DNA of 29,141 bases from an uncultured Verrucomicrobia subdivision 3 bacterium (lineage in GTDB: Bacteria; Verrucomicrobiota; Verrucomicrobiia; Limisphaerales; UBA11358). Each line of letters opens with the position of its first letter. The first letter of the stretch is position 1. Position numbers and translations under genes: made by a program. The notes below the pieces were generated by a model that saw only the letters and a list, made by a program, of their open reading frames with translations, did not search any database and was not told the origin of the DNA. Of the stretch, positions 1-7,813 are shown piece by piece. Location: positions 1-29,141 of the forward strand of contig CAIOUK010000100.1 of assembly GCA_903861445.1 (NCBI GenBank), given 5' to 3'.

Positions 1-1800
1 CGAACGCTTGCGCTTGTTTTCGTCGAGTTCCTTTTTGCGGAGACGCAGGCTCTTGGGCGTGGCTTCCACGAACTCGTCCACGTCAATGTATTCCAGCGCG
101 CGTTCCAGCGAGAGCTTCATCGGCGGCGAGAGCGAGATGCCCTTGCCGTCGCCCTGCGAACGCATGTTCGTGAGGCGTTTTTCCTTCACCGGATTCACCG
201 GGATGTCGTTCTCCCGCGCGTTTTCGCCGACGATCATGCCGACGTAAATCGCGTCGCCCGCTTCCACCATCAGGCGGCCGCGTTCCTGCACCATGTTGAG
301 CGCGTAGGCGGTCGCCTCGCCGTTGTCCATGGAGACGAGCGAACCGTTTTTGCGCGCGGCAATTTCGCCGGTATCCGGACCGTATTCATGGAACAAATGG
401 CTCATCACGCCCATGCCCTTCGTCGAGTTGACGAGGTCGGTTTCAAAGCCGATCAGCCCGCGCATCGGCACGAGCGCCTCGACGGAAACCTGGTTGCCGA
501 CGTGGTTCATGCCGGTGATCTGCGCCTTGCGGTTGGAAAGATTTTCCATGATCGCGCCGAGGTTTTCATTCGGGATTTCCACGAACAGTTTTTCAATCGG
601 CTCGGACAAACTGCCATCGGCGGCTTTTTTCCAGAGCACTTCCGGACGCGACACCAAAACTTCGTAGCCTTCACGGCGCATTTGCTCGACGAGAATGGCG
701 ATCTGCATTTCGCCACGACCGGAAACCGCGAACACTTTCGGGTCGCTGGTCTGCTCGACGCGCAAGGCGACGTTCGTGCGGATTTCTTTCACCAAGCGAT
801 CCCAGATGTGGCGCGCGGTGACGAGCTTGCCGTCCTGGCCGGCGAGCGGGCCGTCGTTCACGGCGAATTCCATCTGGATCGTGGGCGGATCAATCGGGAT
901 GTAGGGCAGGGTGGCGCGCAATTCCGAATCGCAAATCGTTTCCCCGATGAAGACTTCCTCGAAACCCGCGAGGCCGACGATGTCGCCCGCGTGCGCTTCC
1001 TTAATCTCGATGCGCTTCATGCCTTCGAAATGGTAGATCATCGTGATCTTGCCCTTGGAAATTTTTCCATTGCCATGGCGGCAAATCGCCGGGTCGCCGA
1101 TTTTGACCTTGCCTTCGACAATTTTGCCGAACGCGATACGACCGACGTAATCGTTGTAATCGAGGTTCGCGACGAGCAACTGAAAACCTTCGCCCGCCTT
1201 GGCGCGCGGCGGCGGAATGTGCTTCACAATCGCATCGAACAACGGCTCCATCGTGCCGCTCGCGTGTTCGAGTTCCACCTTGGCGTAACCGGCCTTGGCC
1301 GACGCATAGATGAACGGAAAATCAAGCTGCTCATCCGTCGCGTTGAGCGACATGAACAATTCAAACACGAGATCGAGAACTTTTTTCGGATTGGCGTTCT
1401 CGCGGTCAATTTTGTTGATGACCACAATCGGCTTGGCACCGGCTTCGAGTGCCTTGCGCAAGACGAAGCGCGTCTGCGCCTGCGGGCCTTCGGAGGAATC
1501 AACGACGAGCAGCACGCCGTCGATCATGTTCATGATACGTTCGACTTCGCCGCCGAAATCCGCGTGGCCGGGGGTGTCCACGATGTTGATGCTGTAATCC
1601 TTGTATTTGAACGCGGCGTTCTTGGCGCGAATCGTGATGCCCTTTTCCTTTTCGAGGTCCATCGAATCCATCAGGCGCTCTTCCTTGGTTTCGTGTTGGT
1701 TTTCGCGGAAGGTGCCGGACTGCTTCAGGAGACAATCAACGAGCGTGGTCTTGCCATGATCAACGTGCGCGATGATGGCGATGTTGCGGATGTGTAACAT
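1..1800 (-). CDS. typA: Ribosome-associated GTPase TypA/BipA (3' end cut by window edge)
   Basis: Translational GTPase of the EF-G/LepA superfamily that binds the ribosome and helps 50S assembly and stress or cold adaptation. The frame is open from an ATG at 1800 to the left edge, giving 600 residues; family members have about 605-615, so only a few C-terminal residues are missing. Seen directly: G1 loop AHVDHGKTTL (residues 11-20), switch I region with GITI (54-57), G3 DTPGHADFGGEVERIM (75-90), G4 NKIDR (129-133), then the beta-barrel domain, an EF-G V-like domain and the TypA-specific C-terminal domain ending in LDENKRKRS. No stop or frameshift was found. It is the last gene of a minus-strand run trpA-manC-DUF3095-typA, but a 114-nt gap with promoter-like motifs suggests its own transcription. 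No Shine-Dalgarno motif precedes the start. Identity is secure. Confidence 0.96.
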   Translation of the reverse strand, partial: MLHIRNIAIIAHVDHGKTTLVDCLLKQSGTFRENQHETKEERLMDSMDLEKEKGITIRAKNAAFKYKDYSINIVDTPGHADFGGEVERIMNMIDGVLLVVDSSEGPQAQTRFVLRKALEAGAKPIVVINKIDRENANPKKVLDLVFELFMSLNATDEQLDFPFIYASAKAGYAKVELEHASGTMEPLFDAIVKHIPPPRAKAGEGFQLLVANLDYNDYVGRIAFGKIVEGKVKIGDPAICRHGNGKISKGKITMIYHFEGMKRIEIKEAHAGDIVGLAGFEEVFIGETICDSELRATLPYIPIDPPTIQMEFAVNDGPLAGQDGKLVTARHIWDRLVKEIRTNVALRVEQTSDPKVFAVSGRGEMQIAILVEQMRREGYEVLVSRPEVLWKKAADGSLSEPIEKLFVEIPNENLGAIMENLSNRKAQITGMNHVGNQVSVEALVPMRGLIGFETDLVNSTKGMGVMSHLFHEYGPDTGEIAARKNGSLVSMDNGEATAYALNMVQERGRLMVEAGDAIYVGMIVGENARENDIPVNPVKEKRLTNMRSQGDGKGISLSPPMKLSLERALEYIDVDEFVEATPKSLRLRKKELDENKRKRS

Positions 1801-1805
1801 ATCGT

Positions 1806-1840
1806 AAAATACCGGATGACTCACGTCGCTCAATATACCA
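1806..1840 (-). promoter_or_regulatory. Candidate typA promoters
   Basis: Two overlapping sigma-70-like possibilities on the minus strand. One is TTGAGC (1828-1833), 16-nt spacer, TATTTT (1806-1811), only 5 nt from the ATG, which would give a leaderless mRNA. The other is an extended -10, TGGTATATT (1832-1840), which would give a leader of about 25 nt but has a poor -35. Neither is a perfect match and either could be chance. Confidence 0.35.
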
Positions 1841-1914
1841 GACGCGACAACGGGCGCGAACGGGAAAGCGGCGGAAACGCCGGGCTGCGTATAATGGAGA
1901 TTTGCGGCGAAAGG

Positions 1915-3096
1915 TCAAGCTTTGCCGGCGGCTTTAACCTGCTGTTTGAACTGCAAGGCGGCGAGTGCGTAGCCGCCGTCATTACCATCAATGAAGTGAA
2001 CATGGTTTTCCTGCAGGAGGGAGAAGACGACGCAGGTCATCAACGCGCTGCTCGAACGATGTGTCCCGTAGAAAATGGCGTTGCGGCGGTGTTCCGACTC
2101 AAGAAATTCTAAAATGGCTGCGACCTTGTCGGCTGGGACATCCAACACCATCCGCAGCAAGCCGTCGAATTTCCGGAAATCCGAGCGCGGCACGGAGGCA
2201 TGCTGGTAACGGCGCGGATTGAACCACGGCGCGGGAATCCCCGTGTTGAAGACGAACGCGCCGCCCAGCGAATGCGCCAACGTGTGGATGATAGCCAAAA
2301 TCCGTTTCGGCCAATGGCCGTGTCCGGCATGAACGCGCGATTCGAGATTCAGGGTTTTTGGTGGCCAACCGGTGTGCAAGGCGGACACTTTAACCGGATT
2401 TAATTTTTCATCCGTCAAACCGGTCAGCTCGCGCAGGCGCGAGTAAAATTGTTGGTAATAGCAATCCGCTGCCGTGCCGGTCAGACGCGATTGGAGGAGC
2501 AACGTCAGAATTTCACCATTCGTCGCTTGCAATGGTTCCCAGCGGCAGGAAAGCCCGCTGACATCGGCATCGGGTGCACCGGCGTCTGGTTGAATCAGGC
2601 AGTCACTGCCGGGCGATTTGATTCGCCGCTCCGCTTCAATCAGACCAGTTCCGCCAAGCATGGCTAGTTCCACCAAGCCGGCGGCGCGGTATTTCGCCGC
2701 CTCCACGGTGAAACCGGCGGCGCGCAGTTCGCGCACCGGCACCCGGCCAATCCGCAGTTCCAGGGAAAATTGTTTCGACGCCATCGCCGCGACGCCTTGC
2801 AGGGTCTGCTCGATGACCGGCGCGAGCGCGGCGGGCGCAGCCAGAGTCGCGCCGTCGCCGCCAAATACGAAGGGCAGTGCCACGTTGCGGCAACGATTCA
2901 ATACGGCGACGATGCTTGCAGCCCCGACCATGTTGACAGCGCGATAAAGCCCGCGTTGCAGCGCCTCGGTGGAATTGCATACGTCCGCCACGAAAATCAC
3001 CCAGTCGTCGGGCAGGCGATGATAATTCCGGCTGTCGAGGACGTCATTAAAGTCCGTCAACGCCGGCAAATCGGCAAAAAAGTTTTCGCTGGGCAT
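1915..3096 (-). CDS. DUF3095 family protein, possible nucleotide-cyclase-like enzyme
   Basis: 393-residue soluble protein that I recognise as DUF3095, a family with no established function. The N-terminal third carries FVADVCNSTEA (35-45) and, 43 residues later, PFVFGGDGAT (75-84). Asp38 and Asp81 therefore sit in the places and spacing of the two metal-binding acidic residues of class III adenylate cyclases and GGDEF enzymes; this is my inference, not established family knowledge. The C-terminal part has the conserved-looking blocks GTHRS (344-348), ALMTC (351-355) and HVHFIDGNDGGYA (365-377). There is no signal peptide or membrane segment. The ATG at 3096 lies 44 nt beyond the manC stop with no Shine-Dalgarno; a GATAAT box 8 nt before the ATG may be an internal promoter. 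The gene is probably partly co-transcribed with trpA-manC. The family call is fairly sure; the function is open. Confidence 0.85.
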   Translation of the reverse strand: MPSENFFADLPALTDFNDVLDSRNYHRLPDDWVIFVADVCNSTEALQRGLYRAVNMVGAASIVAVLNRCRNVALPFVFGGDGATLAAPAALAPVIEQTLQGVAAMASKQFSLELRIGRVPVRELRAAGFTVEAAKYRAAGLVELAMLGGTGLIEAERRIKSPGSDCLIQPDAGAPDADVSGLSCRWEPLQATNGEILTLLLQSRLTGTAADCYYQQFYSRLRELTGLTDEKLNPVKVSALHTGWPPKTLNLESRVHAGHGHWPKRILAIIHTLAHSLGGAFVFNTGIPAPWFNPRRYQHASVPRSDFRKFDGLLRMVLDVPADKVAAILEFLESEHRRNAIFYGTHRSSSALMTCVVFSLLQENHVHFIDGNDGGYALAALQFKQQVKAAGKA

Positions 3097-3140
3097 GACG
3101 ATGAATTATCCGACGGAACTTTTCGCGCCGGAAGTAAGTG

Positions 3141-4277
3141 CTAAACCAACTTCTTCAGCCGCTTGTCTTCGGCGAGCTTCTTGACCAGCTCCTTGATTTT
3201 CTGTGCCTGCGATTTGTGGGCGAGCAGCACCGCGTCGTCCGTCTGCACGAGAATGGAATCGCGCAAACCGACCACGCAAATGGGCGTGCGGTGCTTGGTG
3301 CGCGCGTCGTAAATGATGTTCCGCGCTGCGTCCACGTGGATAAAATCCGCCACGGCGGCATTGCCTTCGGCGTCCTGCTTGACGTGCCGCGCAATCGCCG
3401 GCCACGCGCCGAGGTCGTCCCACTCGAACGCGCCGTCGGCCACGATGACGTTCTGCGCCTTTTCCATGAGCGCAAAATCAATGGAGATTTTTTTGATGTT
3501 CGGATATTCCTTCGCCAGCACTTTCGCAAGCTTGGCGGGATTGGCCGCGACCTTGAACCACCGCTGGCACGCGGCGAATATTTCCGGCTGATGTTTCTCC
3601 AAGCCGTTCGTCACTGTGATGAAACTCCAGACGAACATCCCGGCATTCCAGCGATACTGGCCGCTGTTCACATAATCCAGCGCGGTTTCGTAATTCGGCT
3701 TCTCCACAAAACGCTCGGCTTTGTAGAAAATCGTCTTGGTCTTCTTGCCGCCGGCGGGCGTGGGCAATTCCGCGCCGGTCTGAATGTAGCCGTAGCCCGT
3801 CGCCGGCTCGGTCGGCTTGATGCCGATCGTCACAATCGCCTGTCCTTGCGCGGCGAGGTCAAAGGCGTCCGACAAAACCTGCTGGAATTTTTTCGCGTCG
3901 GGAATGACGTGATCCGCCGGCAGCACGGCCATCACGCCCGTCGTGGAACGCGCGCCGACGAGCGCCGCGCCGAGTGTCACCGCCGCGCAGGTATCTCGCC
4001 CCATCGGTTCGGCCACGACATTTTCCTTGGGCAGCTTCGGCAATTGCCGGCGCACTTCCGGTGCCTGCACTTCGTTGGTGATGATAAAAATATTTTTCAC
4101 CGGCACCAACGGCAGCACGCGTTCGACGGCTTCCTGCAAAAACGATTTCTTGCCGAGGATGGCGAGCAGTTGCTTCGGCGTCTTCTCGCGGCTCAAAGGC
4201 CAGAAACGCTCGCCGCGCCCGCCGGCCATGATGATGACGAAACGGTCCTTGATGTCGGTTTTCGTTTTTGTGCTCAT
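3141..4277 (-). CDS. manC: Mannose-1-phosphate guanylyltransferase
   Basis: Cytoplasmic enzyme that makes GDP-mannose from mannose-1-phosphate and GTP, feeding LPS, capsule or glycoprotein synthesis. The 378-residue protein has the pyrophosphorylase signature GGRGERFWPLSREKTPKQ (19-36), PMGRDTCAA (91-99), the PADH metal/substrate loop (120-123), FVEKP (190-194) and YRWNAGMFVW (208-217), all typical of the ManC/AlgA catalytic domain. It ends after the beta-helix-like region and lacks the C-terminal cupin phosphomannose isomerase domain of bifunctional AlgA-type proteins, so it should be monofunctional. Its ATG is 3 nt after the trpA stop, so the two are almost certainly translated from one mRNA. 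This pairing has no obvious metabolic logic. The reading frame is intact. Confidence 0.95.
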   Translation of the reverse strand: MSTKTKTDIKDRFVIIMAGGRGERFWPLSREKTPKQLLAILGKKSFLQEAVERVLPLVPVKNIFIITNEVQAPEVRRQLPKLPKENVVAEPMGRDTCAAVTLGAALVGARSTTGVMAVLPADHVIPDAKKFQQVLSDAFDLAAQGQAIVTIGIKPTEPATGYGYIQTGAELPTPAGGKKTKTIFYKAERFVEKPNYETALDYVNSGQYRWNAGMFVWSFITVTNGLEKHQPEIFAACQRWFKVAANPAKLAKVLAKEYPNIKKISIDFALMEKAQNVIVADGAFEWDDLGAWPAIARHVKQDAEGNAAVADFIHVDAARNIIYDARTKHRTPICVVGLRDSILVQTDDAVLLAHKSQAQKIKELVKKLAEDKRLKKLV

Positions 4278-4280
4278 AAA

Positions 4281-5081
4281 TCAAATGGTTTTCACCGCGT
4301 CGGCCAGCGATTTCACGAATGCGCCGACCTTCGCGACAAGTTCTGGCGATTTTCCATTCGCTGCAATCTGGTTCACGATGGCGCTACCCACCACGCAGGC
4401 GTCGCCTTCCTTGGCAACGGCTTTGGCTTGTTCCGGATTGGAAATGCCGAAGCCGATGGCGATGGGCAGGTTCGTGTGCGCGCGGAGCTTGGCGACTTGC
4501 GACGCGAGATTCGTCGCGACGCTCGTTTGCATGCCGGTAACGCCTTCGCGCGAGATGTAATAAATAAATCCGCTGCCGCGCGAAACGATTTTGGCCATGC
4601 GATCCTCCGGCGTGGTCGGCGCGACGAGGTAGATGTGGCACAGCCCGGCCTTTTTCATCAGCGCCTCGTAATTGTCCGATTCCTCCGGCGGCAAATCCAA
4701 AACCAACAATCCGTCCACGCCGGCCTTGGCGCAGTCCGAAATAAATTTTTCCAAACCGACTTTGTGGATGAGGTTGAAATAAATGTAGAGCACCAGCGGA
4801 ATCTGCGACTCCTTGCGGATGTCCGCGATGGTCGCCAGCAGTTTCGGCGGCGTGGTTCCGGATTCAAGACCGCGCTGCGCGGCGAGCTGGTTCACTAGGC
4901 CATCCGCCAGCGGGTCGCTGAACGGCACGCCGAGTTCCACCACGGCGACGCCGGCTTTGTCAAATGCCAGCGTGAGATCGTGCGTGGCCTTCAAATTCGG
5001 GTCGCCTGCGCCGATGTAAACAACGAGGCCTTTTTTACCGGCGGCTTTCAACTGCGCGAACTTCTCAACGATGCGGTTCAT
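4281..5081 (-). CDS. trpA: Tryptophan synthase alpha subunit
   Basis: TIM-barrel subunit that cleaves indole-3-glycerol phosphate to indole and glyceraldehyde-3-phosphate, normally in an alpha2-beta2 complex with TrpB. At 266 residues the length is normal. The signature VELGVPFSDPLADG places the catalytic pair at Glu49 and Asp60, the same numbering as the Salmonella enzyme. The phosphate-binding region IGFGISNPEQAKAV and VGSAIVNQI near the C-terminus are also present. Oddity: the residue after ADG is Leu62, where most TrpA proteins have Pro (loop 2, ADGP), followed by VNQ; catalytic residues are unaffected. No trpB lies in the window. The gene is divergent from aroC, separated by 185 nt containing a palindromic repeat. 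A TTGAAA box lies 36 nt before the ATG (5112-5117), a possible promoter. Confidence 0.97.
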   Translation of the reverse strand: MNRIVEKFAQLKAAGKKGLVVYIGAGDPNLKATHDLTLAFDKAGVAVVELGVPFSDPLADGLVNQLAAQRGLESGTTPPKLLATIADIRKESQIPLVLYIYFNLIHKVGLEKFISDCAKAGVDGLLVLDLPPEESDNYEALMKKAGLCHIYLVAPTTPEDRMAKIVSRGSGFIYYISREGVTGMQTSVATNLASQVAKLRAHTNLPIAIGFGISNPEQAKAVAKEGDACVVGSAIVNQIAANGKSPELVAKVGAFVKSLADAVKTI

Positions 5082-5090
5082 TCACGGCAG

Positions 5091-5125
5091 TTTCAGGTTT
5101 CAGGGAGCAAGTTTCAAGTTTGGAA
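5091..5125. repeat. Short GTTTCA-type degenerate repeats
   Basis: Just upstream of trpA the sequence holds several copies of a 6-8 nt unit (GTTTCAG, GTTTCAG, GTTTCAA, GTTTGG) within about 35 nt. The TTGAAAC on the opposite strand could double as a trpA -35 box. It abuts the palindromic repeat at 5126-5212. Confidence 0.5.
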
Positions 5126-5212
5126 AGTATCGCGCGAGTATCGCGCGAAGACCGCGAAGTTGGCGAAGGAAGACGAATTTTCGCCTTCGCTCCCTTCGCA
5201 ACCTTCGCGCGA
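5126..5212. repeat. Intergenic palindromic repeat, copy A
   Basis: Opens with a perfect 11-bp tandem duplication, AGTATCGCGCG at 5126-5136 and 5137-5147. An imperfect inverted repeat follows: left arm from 5141 (TCGCGCGAAGACCGCGAAG) and right arm 5181-5212, whose reverse complement starts TCGCGCGAAG and keeps GCGAAG blocks at the same spacing. The left-arm core recurs at 8884-8964 (copy B), so this is a dispersed element rather than a gene-specific hairpin. It lies between the divergent genes trpA and aroC. Confidence 0.8.
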
Positions 5213-5231
5213 CATGGTTTGAATCCGTGAT

Positions 5232-5260
5232 TTGACCACCTGCTAATTTTTCCGCATAAT
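5232..5260 (+). promoter_or_regulatory. aroC promoter, predicted leaderless start
   Basis: TTGACC (5232-5237), exactly 17 nt spacer, CATAAT (5255-5260): each box matches the sigma-70 consensus at 5 of 6 positions. The -10 is followed by only six bases before the ATG at 5267, so the expected transcription start coincides with the A of the start codon. No ribosome binding site could fit, which implies a leaderless mRNA. Confidence 0.7.
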
Positions 5261-5266
5261 CAAACC

Positions 5267-6349
5267 ATGGCAAGCAGCTTTGGACAATTGTTCCGCATCA
5301 CGACGTGGGGCGAATCGCACGGTGGCGGTGTGGGCGTTGTGGTGGACGGTTGTCCGCCGCGCCTGAAACTTTCCGAAGCGGACATCCAGCCCGACCTCGA
5401 CCGTCGCCGGCCCGGTCAGTCCAAAATCGTCACGCCACGCAAGGAATCAGACACGGTTCAAATCCTCTCCGGCCTTTCCGAAAAAGGTCTGACGCTTGGC
5501 ACACCCATTTCCATGTGGGTCAAAAACGAAGACCAGCGTTCCGAGGCTTACAACGAGATGAAGGACAAGTTTCGTCCTTCGCACGCGGACTACACCTACT
5601 TTGCCAAATATGGCATACGTGCCTGGCAGGGCGGTGGTCGCGCGAGTGCGCGCGAGACCGTTGGCCGCGTCGCCGCCGGCGCGATTGCGAAAAAGATTTT
5701 GCGCGAGAAATTTGGCGTGGAAGTTCTCGCCTACGTCAAGCAGGTGCAAAAAATCATCGGCGACGTGAATCCCGAAAAGGTGAAGCTCAAGGACGTGGAG
5801 TCCAATATCGTCCGCTGTCCCGACACGACGGCGGCGGCGAAGATGATTCGGCTCATCGAGAAGATGCGCGCCGAGGGCAACACCGTCGGCGGCATCGTCG
5901 AAGGCATTGCGCGCGGCGTGCCCGCTGGCTGGGGCGAACCGGTGTTCGACAAGCTCGAAGCGGATTTGGCCAAGGCGATGTTGAGTTTGCCCGCGTGTAA
6001 AGGTTTCGAGAGCGGCGATGGTTTTGGCGGAATCCTGCTTACAGGCTTGGAACACAACGACGCGATTCGCGCGCGCGGCCAAAAAGTTTTTACGACAACG
6101 AACCGCAGCGGCGGCATTCAGGGAGGCATCTCGAACGGTGAAACGATTTTCTTCCGCACGGCGTTCAAGCCGGTGGCGACGGTGATGCACGAGCAAGATA
6201 CCATTTCGGAAAAACTCGAAAACACCACACTCAAAGGCCGTGGCCGGCACGATCCGTGCGTGCTGCCGCGCGCCGTGCCGATGGTCGAGGCGATGACTGC
6301 GCTTGTCCTGGTGGATCACGCCTTGCGCCAGCGCGCGCAATGCGGTTGA
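5267..6349 (+). CDS. aroC: Chorismate synthase
   Basis: Last shikimate-pathway enzyme: it converts 5-enolpyruvylshikimate-3-phosphate to chorismate using reduced FMN. The 360-residue length is typical. All three family signatures are visible: FRITTWGESHGGGVGVVVDG near the N-terminus (about 9-28), GRASARETVGRVAAGAIA in the first half, and the C-terminal GRGRHDPCVLPRAVPMVEAM with its conserved Arg/His. Also present are DRRRPGQS, DGFGGILLTG and NRSGGIQGGISNGE. It is divergent from trpA, which fits aromatic amino acid metabolism, and is followed after 35 nt by a TPR gene that may be co-transcribed. The start is supported by the promoter directly in front of it; there is no Shine-Dalgarno. Confidence 0.98.
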   Translation: MASSFGQLFRITTWGESHGGGVGVVVDGCPPRLKLSEADIQPDLDRRRPGQSKIVTPRKESDTVQILSGLSEKGLTLGTPISMWVKNEDQRSEAYNEMKDKFRPSHADYTYFAKYGIRAWQGGGRASARETVGRVAAGAIAKKILREKFGVEVLAYVKQVQKIIGDVNPEKVKLKDVESNIVRCPDTTAAAKMIRLIEKMRAEGNTVGGIVEGIARGVPAGWGEPVFDKLEADLAKAMLSLPACKGFESGDGFGGILLTGLEHNDAIRARGQKVFTTTNRSGGIQGGISNGETIFFRTAFKPVATVMHEQDTISEKLENTTLKGRGRHDPCVLPRAVPMVEAMTALVLVDHALRQRAQCG

Positions 6350-6384
6350 TTTAACGTCGCACCCCAAAAGTTTCTTTTAATCTT

Positions 6385-7785
6385 ATGGCTGAAAAAAAAC
6401 TGAACGAACTGTCACTCGACCAGCGCCGGCTTTTTACCAAGGCGGTGGAGGCGGCCCAACGCGAAAATTTTGACTATGCCACCACGCTGTTTTGCCAGCT
6501 GTTGAAAAACGAGCCGGGCTTGTTCGAAGCGCGCAAAGCGCTGCGAACCGCGCAAACGCGCCGGTCGGCCGGCGCGACCAAGGGTTTTTTTAAGAAGATG
6601 ATGAGCAGCGCCGGCTCGTCGCCGCAGATCACCAAGGCGAAAATCACGTTGAATAAAAATCCCGCCGAGGCGATGGCGATTGCCGAGGAGGTGCTGAACG
6701 GCGACGCGAACAATCCCTTCGCCCACCGGATTATCGTGGATGCGGCGCAGGCGTTGGAGTTGCCGCAGACGATGGTGTTGTCGCTGGAGACGATGGTGCG
6801 GCTCGCCCCCAAGGACAAGGCGCTTGTCATCGAGTTTGCCAACGCCGTGGCCGAGACCGGCGGGAGCGCAGCGGTGGCCGAGGAGTTTTTGGACGGACTG
6901 ATCCGCACTTCGCCCTACGACCCGGATTTGCAACAGGCGCAGAAAAATCTTTCCGCGCGCAAGACGCTGGATGAAGGCGGCTACAATGCGCTGGCCGACG
7001 GCAAAGGCTCTTTCCGCGACGTGTTGCGGAACAAGGAGGAGGCCGTCTCGCTGGAACAGGAAAAGCGCGTCCAGAAATCCGAGGACGCCTCGTTGCGGCT
7101 GATTAACGAATACGAAGCGCGTCTGCAGAACGAACCGGACAACACGAAGCTGATGCGTTCGCTGGCGGAGCTTTACACGCAGAAAAACCAGTTCGACCGC
7201 GCGTTGGAATTTTATCAGCGCCTCAAGAATTCCGGCATCGCCGGCGACGCCACGCTGGATCGCGCCATCACGGACGTGACGGTGAAGCAGTTTGATTTTC
7301 AGATTGTGCAGTTGAACCCGCTGGCCGTGGATCACGCGGAGCAGTTGGCCAAACTGCAGGCCGACAAGGCGGAATTCCAAATGGCCGATTGCCGGGCGCG
7401 CGTGGAAAAATATCCGACCGACCTCGGCATCCGCTTTGAACTGGGGCAGCTTTATTTTCAGTCCGGCAAAATCGCCGAGGCGCTGGCGGAATTCCAGAAG
7501 GCGCAGCAGAACCCGCACAAGCGCATCCCGGCGATGAGTCTGCTGGCGCAATGTTTTGCCCTGCGCGGCATGAACGATTCCGCCGTGCGCACGCTCCAGA
7601 CCGCCATCAAGGAAAGCCCCGTGATGAACGAGGAGAAAAAAGACCTCGTCTATAATCTCGGCTGTGTGTTTGAAAAGATGGGCAAGAAGGCCGAAGCCAT
7701 CGAGCAGTTTCTCATCCTCTACGAACTGGACGTGACCTACCGCGACGTCGGCGCCAAGGTGGACGCCCATTACGCCGGGCAGTGA
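6385..7785 (+). CDS. Tetratricopeptide (TPR) repeat protein
   Basis: 466-residue alpha-helical protein without signal peptide or membrane segment, probably a cytoplasmic scaffold. TPR-like units are recognisable around residues 25-58 (ENFDYATTLFCQLLKNEPGLFEARKAL), 245-280 (LRLINEYEARLQNEPDNTKLMRSLAELYTQ and NQFDRALEFYQRL), 345-400 (YPTDLGIRFELGQLYFQSGKIAEALAEFQ) and 415-455 (LVYNLGCVFEKMGKKAEAIEQF). Lys- and Ala-rich helical linkers separate them. No enzymatic domain is visible. A TTTAAT box lies just before the start but has no -35 partner, so transcription from aroC, which ends 35 nt upstream, is the simplest reading. I know no specific named function; partners cannot be deduced from the neighbours. 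Confidence 0.85.
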   Translation: MAEKKLNELSLDQRRLFTKAVEAAQRENFDYATTLFCQLLKNEPGLFEARKALRTAQTRRSAGATKGFFKKMMSSAGSSPQITKAKITLNKNPAEAMAIAEEVLNGDANNPFAHRIIVDAAQALELPQTMVLSLETMVRLAPKDKALVIEFANAVAETGGSAAVAEEFLDGLIRTSPYDPDLQQAQKNLSARKTLDEGGYNALADGKGSFRDVLRNKEEAVSLEQEKRVQKSEDASLRLINEYEARLQNEPDNTKLMRSLAELYTQKNQFDRALEFYQRLKNSGIAGDATLDRAITDVTVKQFDFQIVQLNPLAVDHAEQLAKLQADKAEFQMADCRARVEKYPTDLGIRFELGQLYFQSGKIAEALAEFQKAQQNPHKRIPAMSLLAQCFALRGMNDSAVRTLQTAIKESPVMNEEKKDLVYNLGCVFEKMGKKAEAIEQFLILYELDVTYRDVGAKVDAHYAGQ

Positions 7786-7813
7786 AAATCAGCGTTTGCA
7801 GTCTATCAATCTG

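Noticed and set aside
388..1797. 469-codon open frame on the plus strand opposite typA
   Set aside because: It is the antisense of a clear GTPase gene. The Arg/His/Asp/Phe-rich translation has no domain and is what high-GC third positions produce on the opposite strand.
3138..4898. 586-codon plus-strand open frame opposite manC and trpA
   Set aside because: It spans two well-identified minus-strand genes and their junction; its composition is biased towards Arg, His, Val and Phe with no motif.
6412..7770. 452-codon minus-strand open frame opposite the TPR gene
   Set aside because: Antisense artefact: low-complexity Arg/Leu/His-rich translation, whereas the plus frame shows TPR units.
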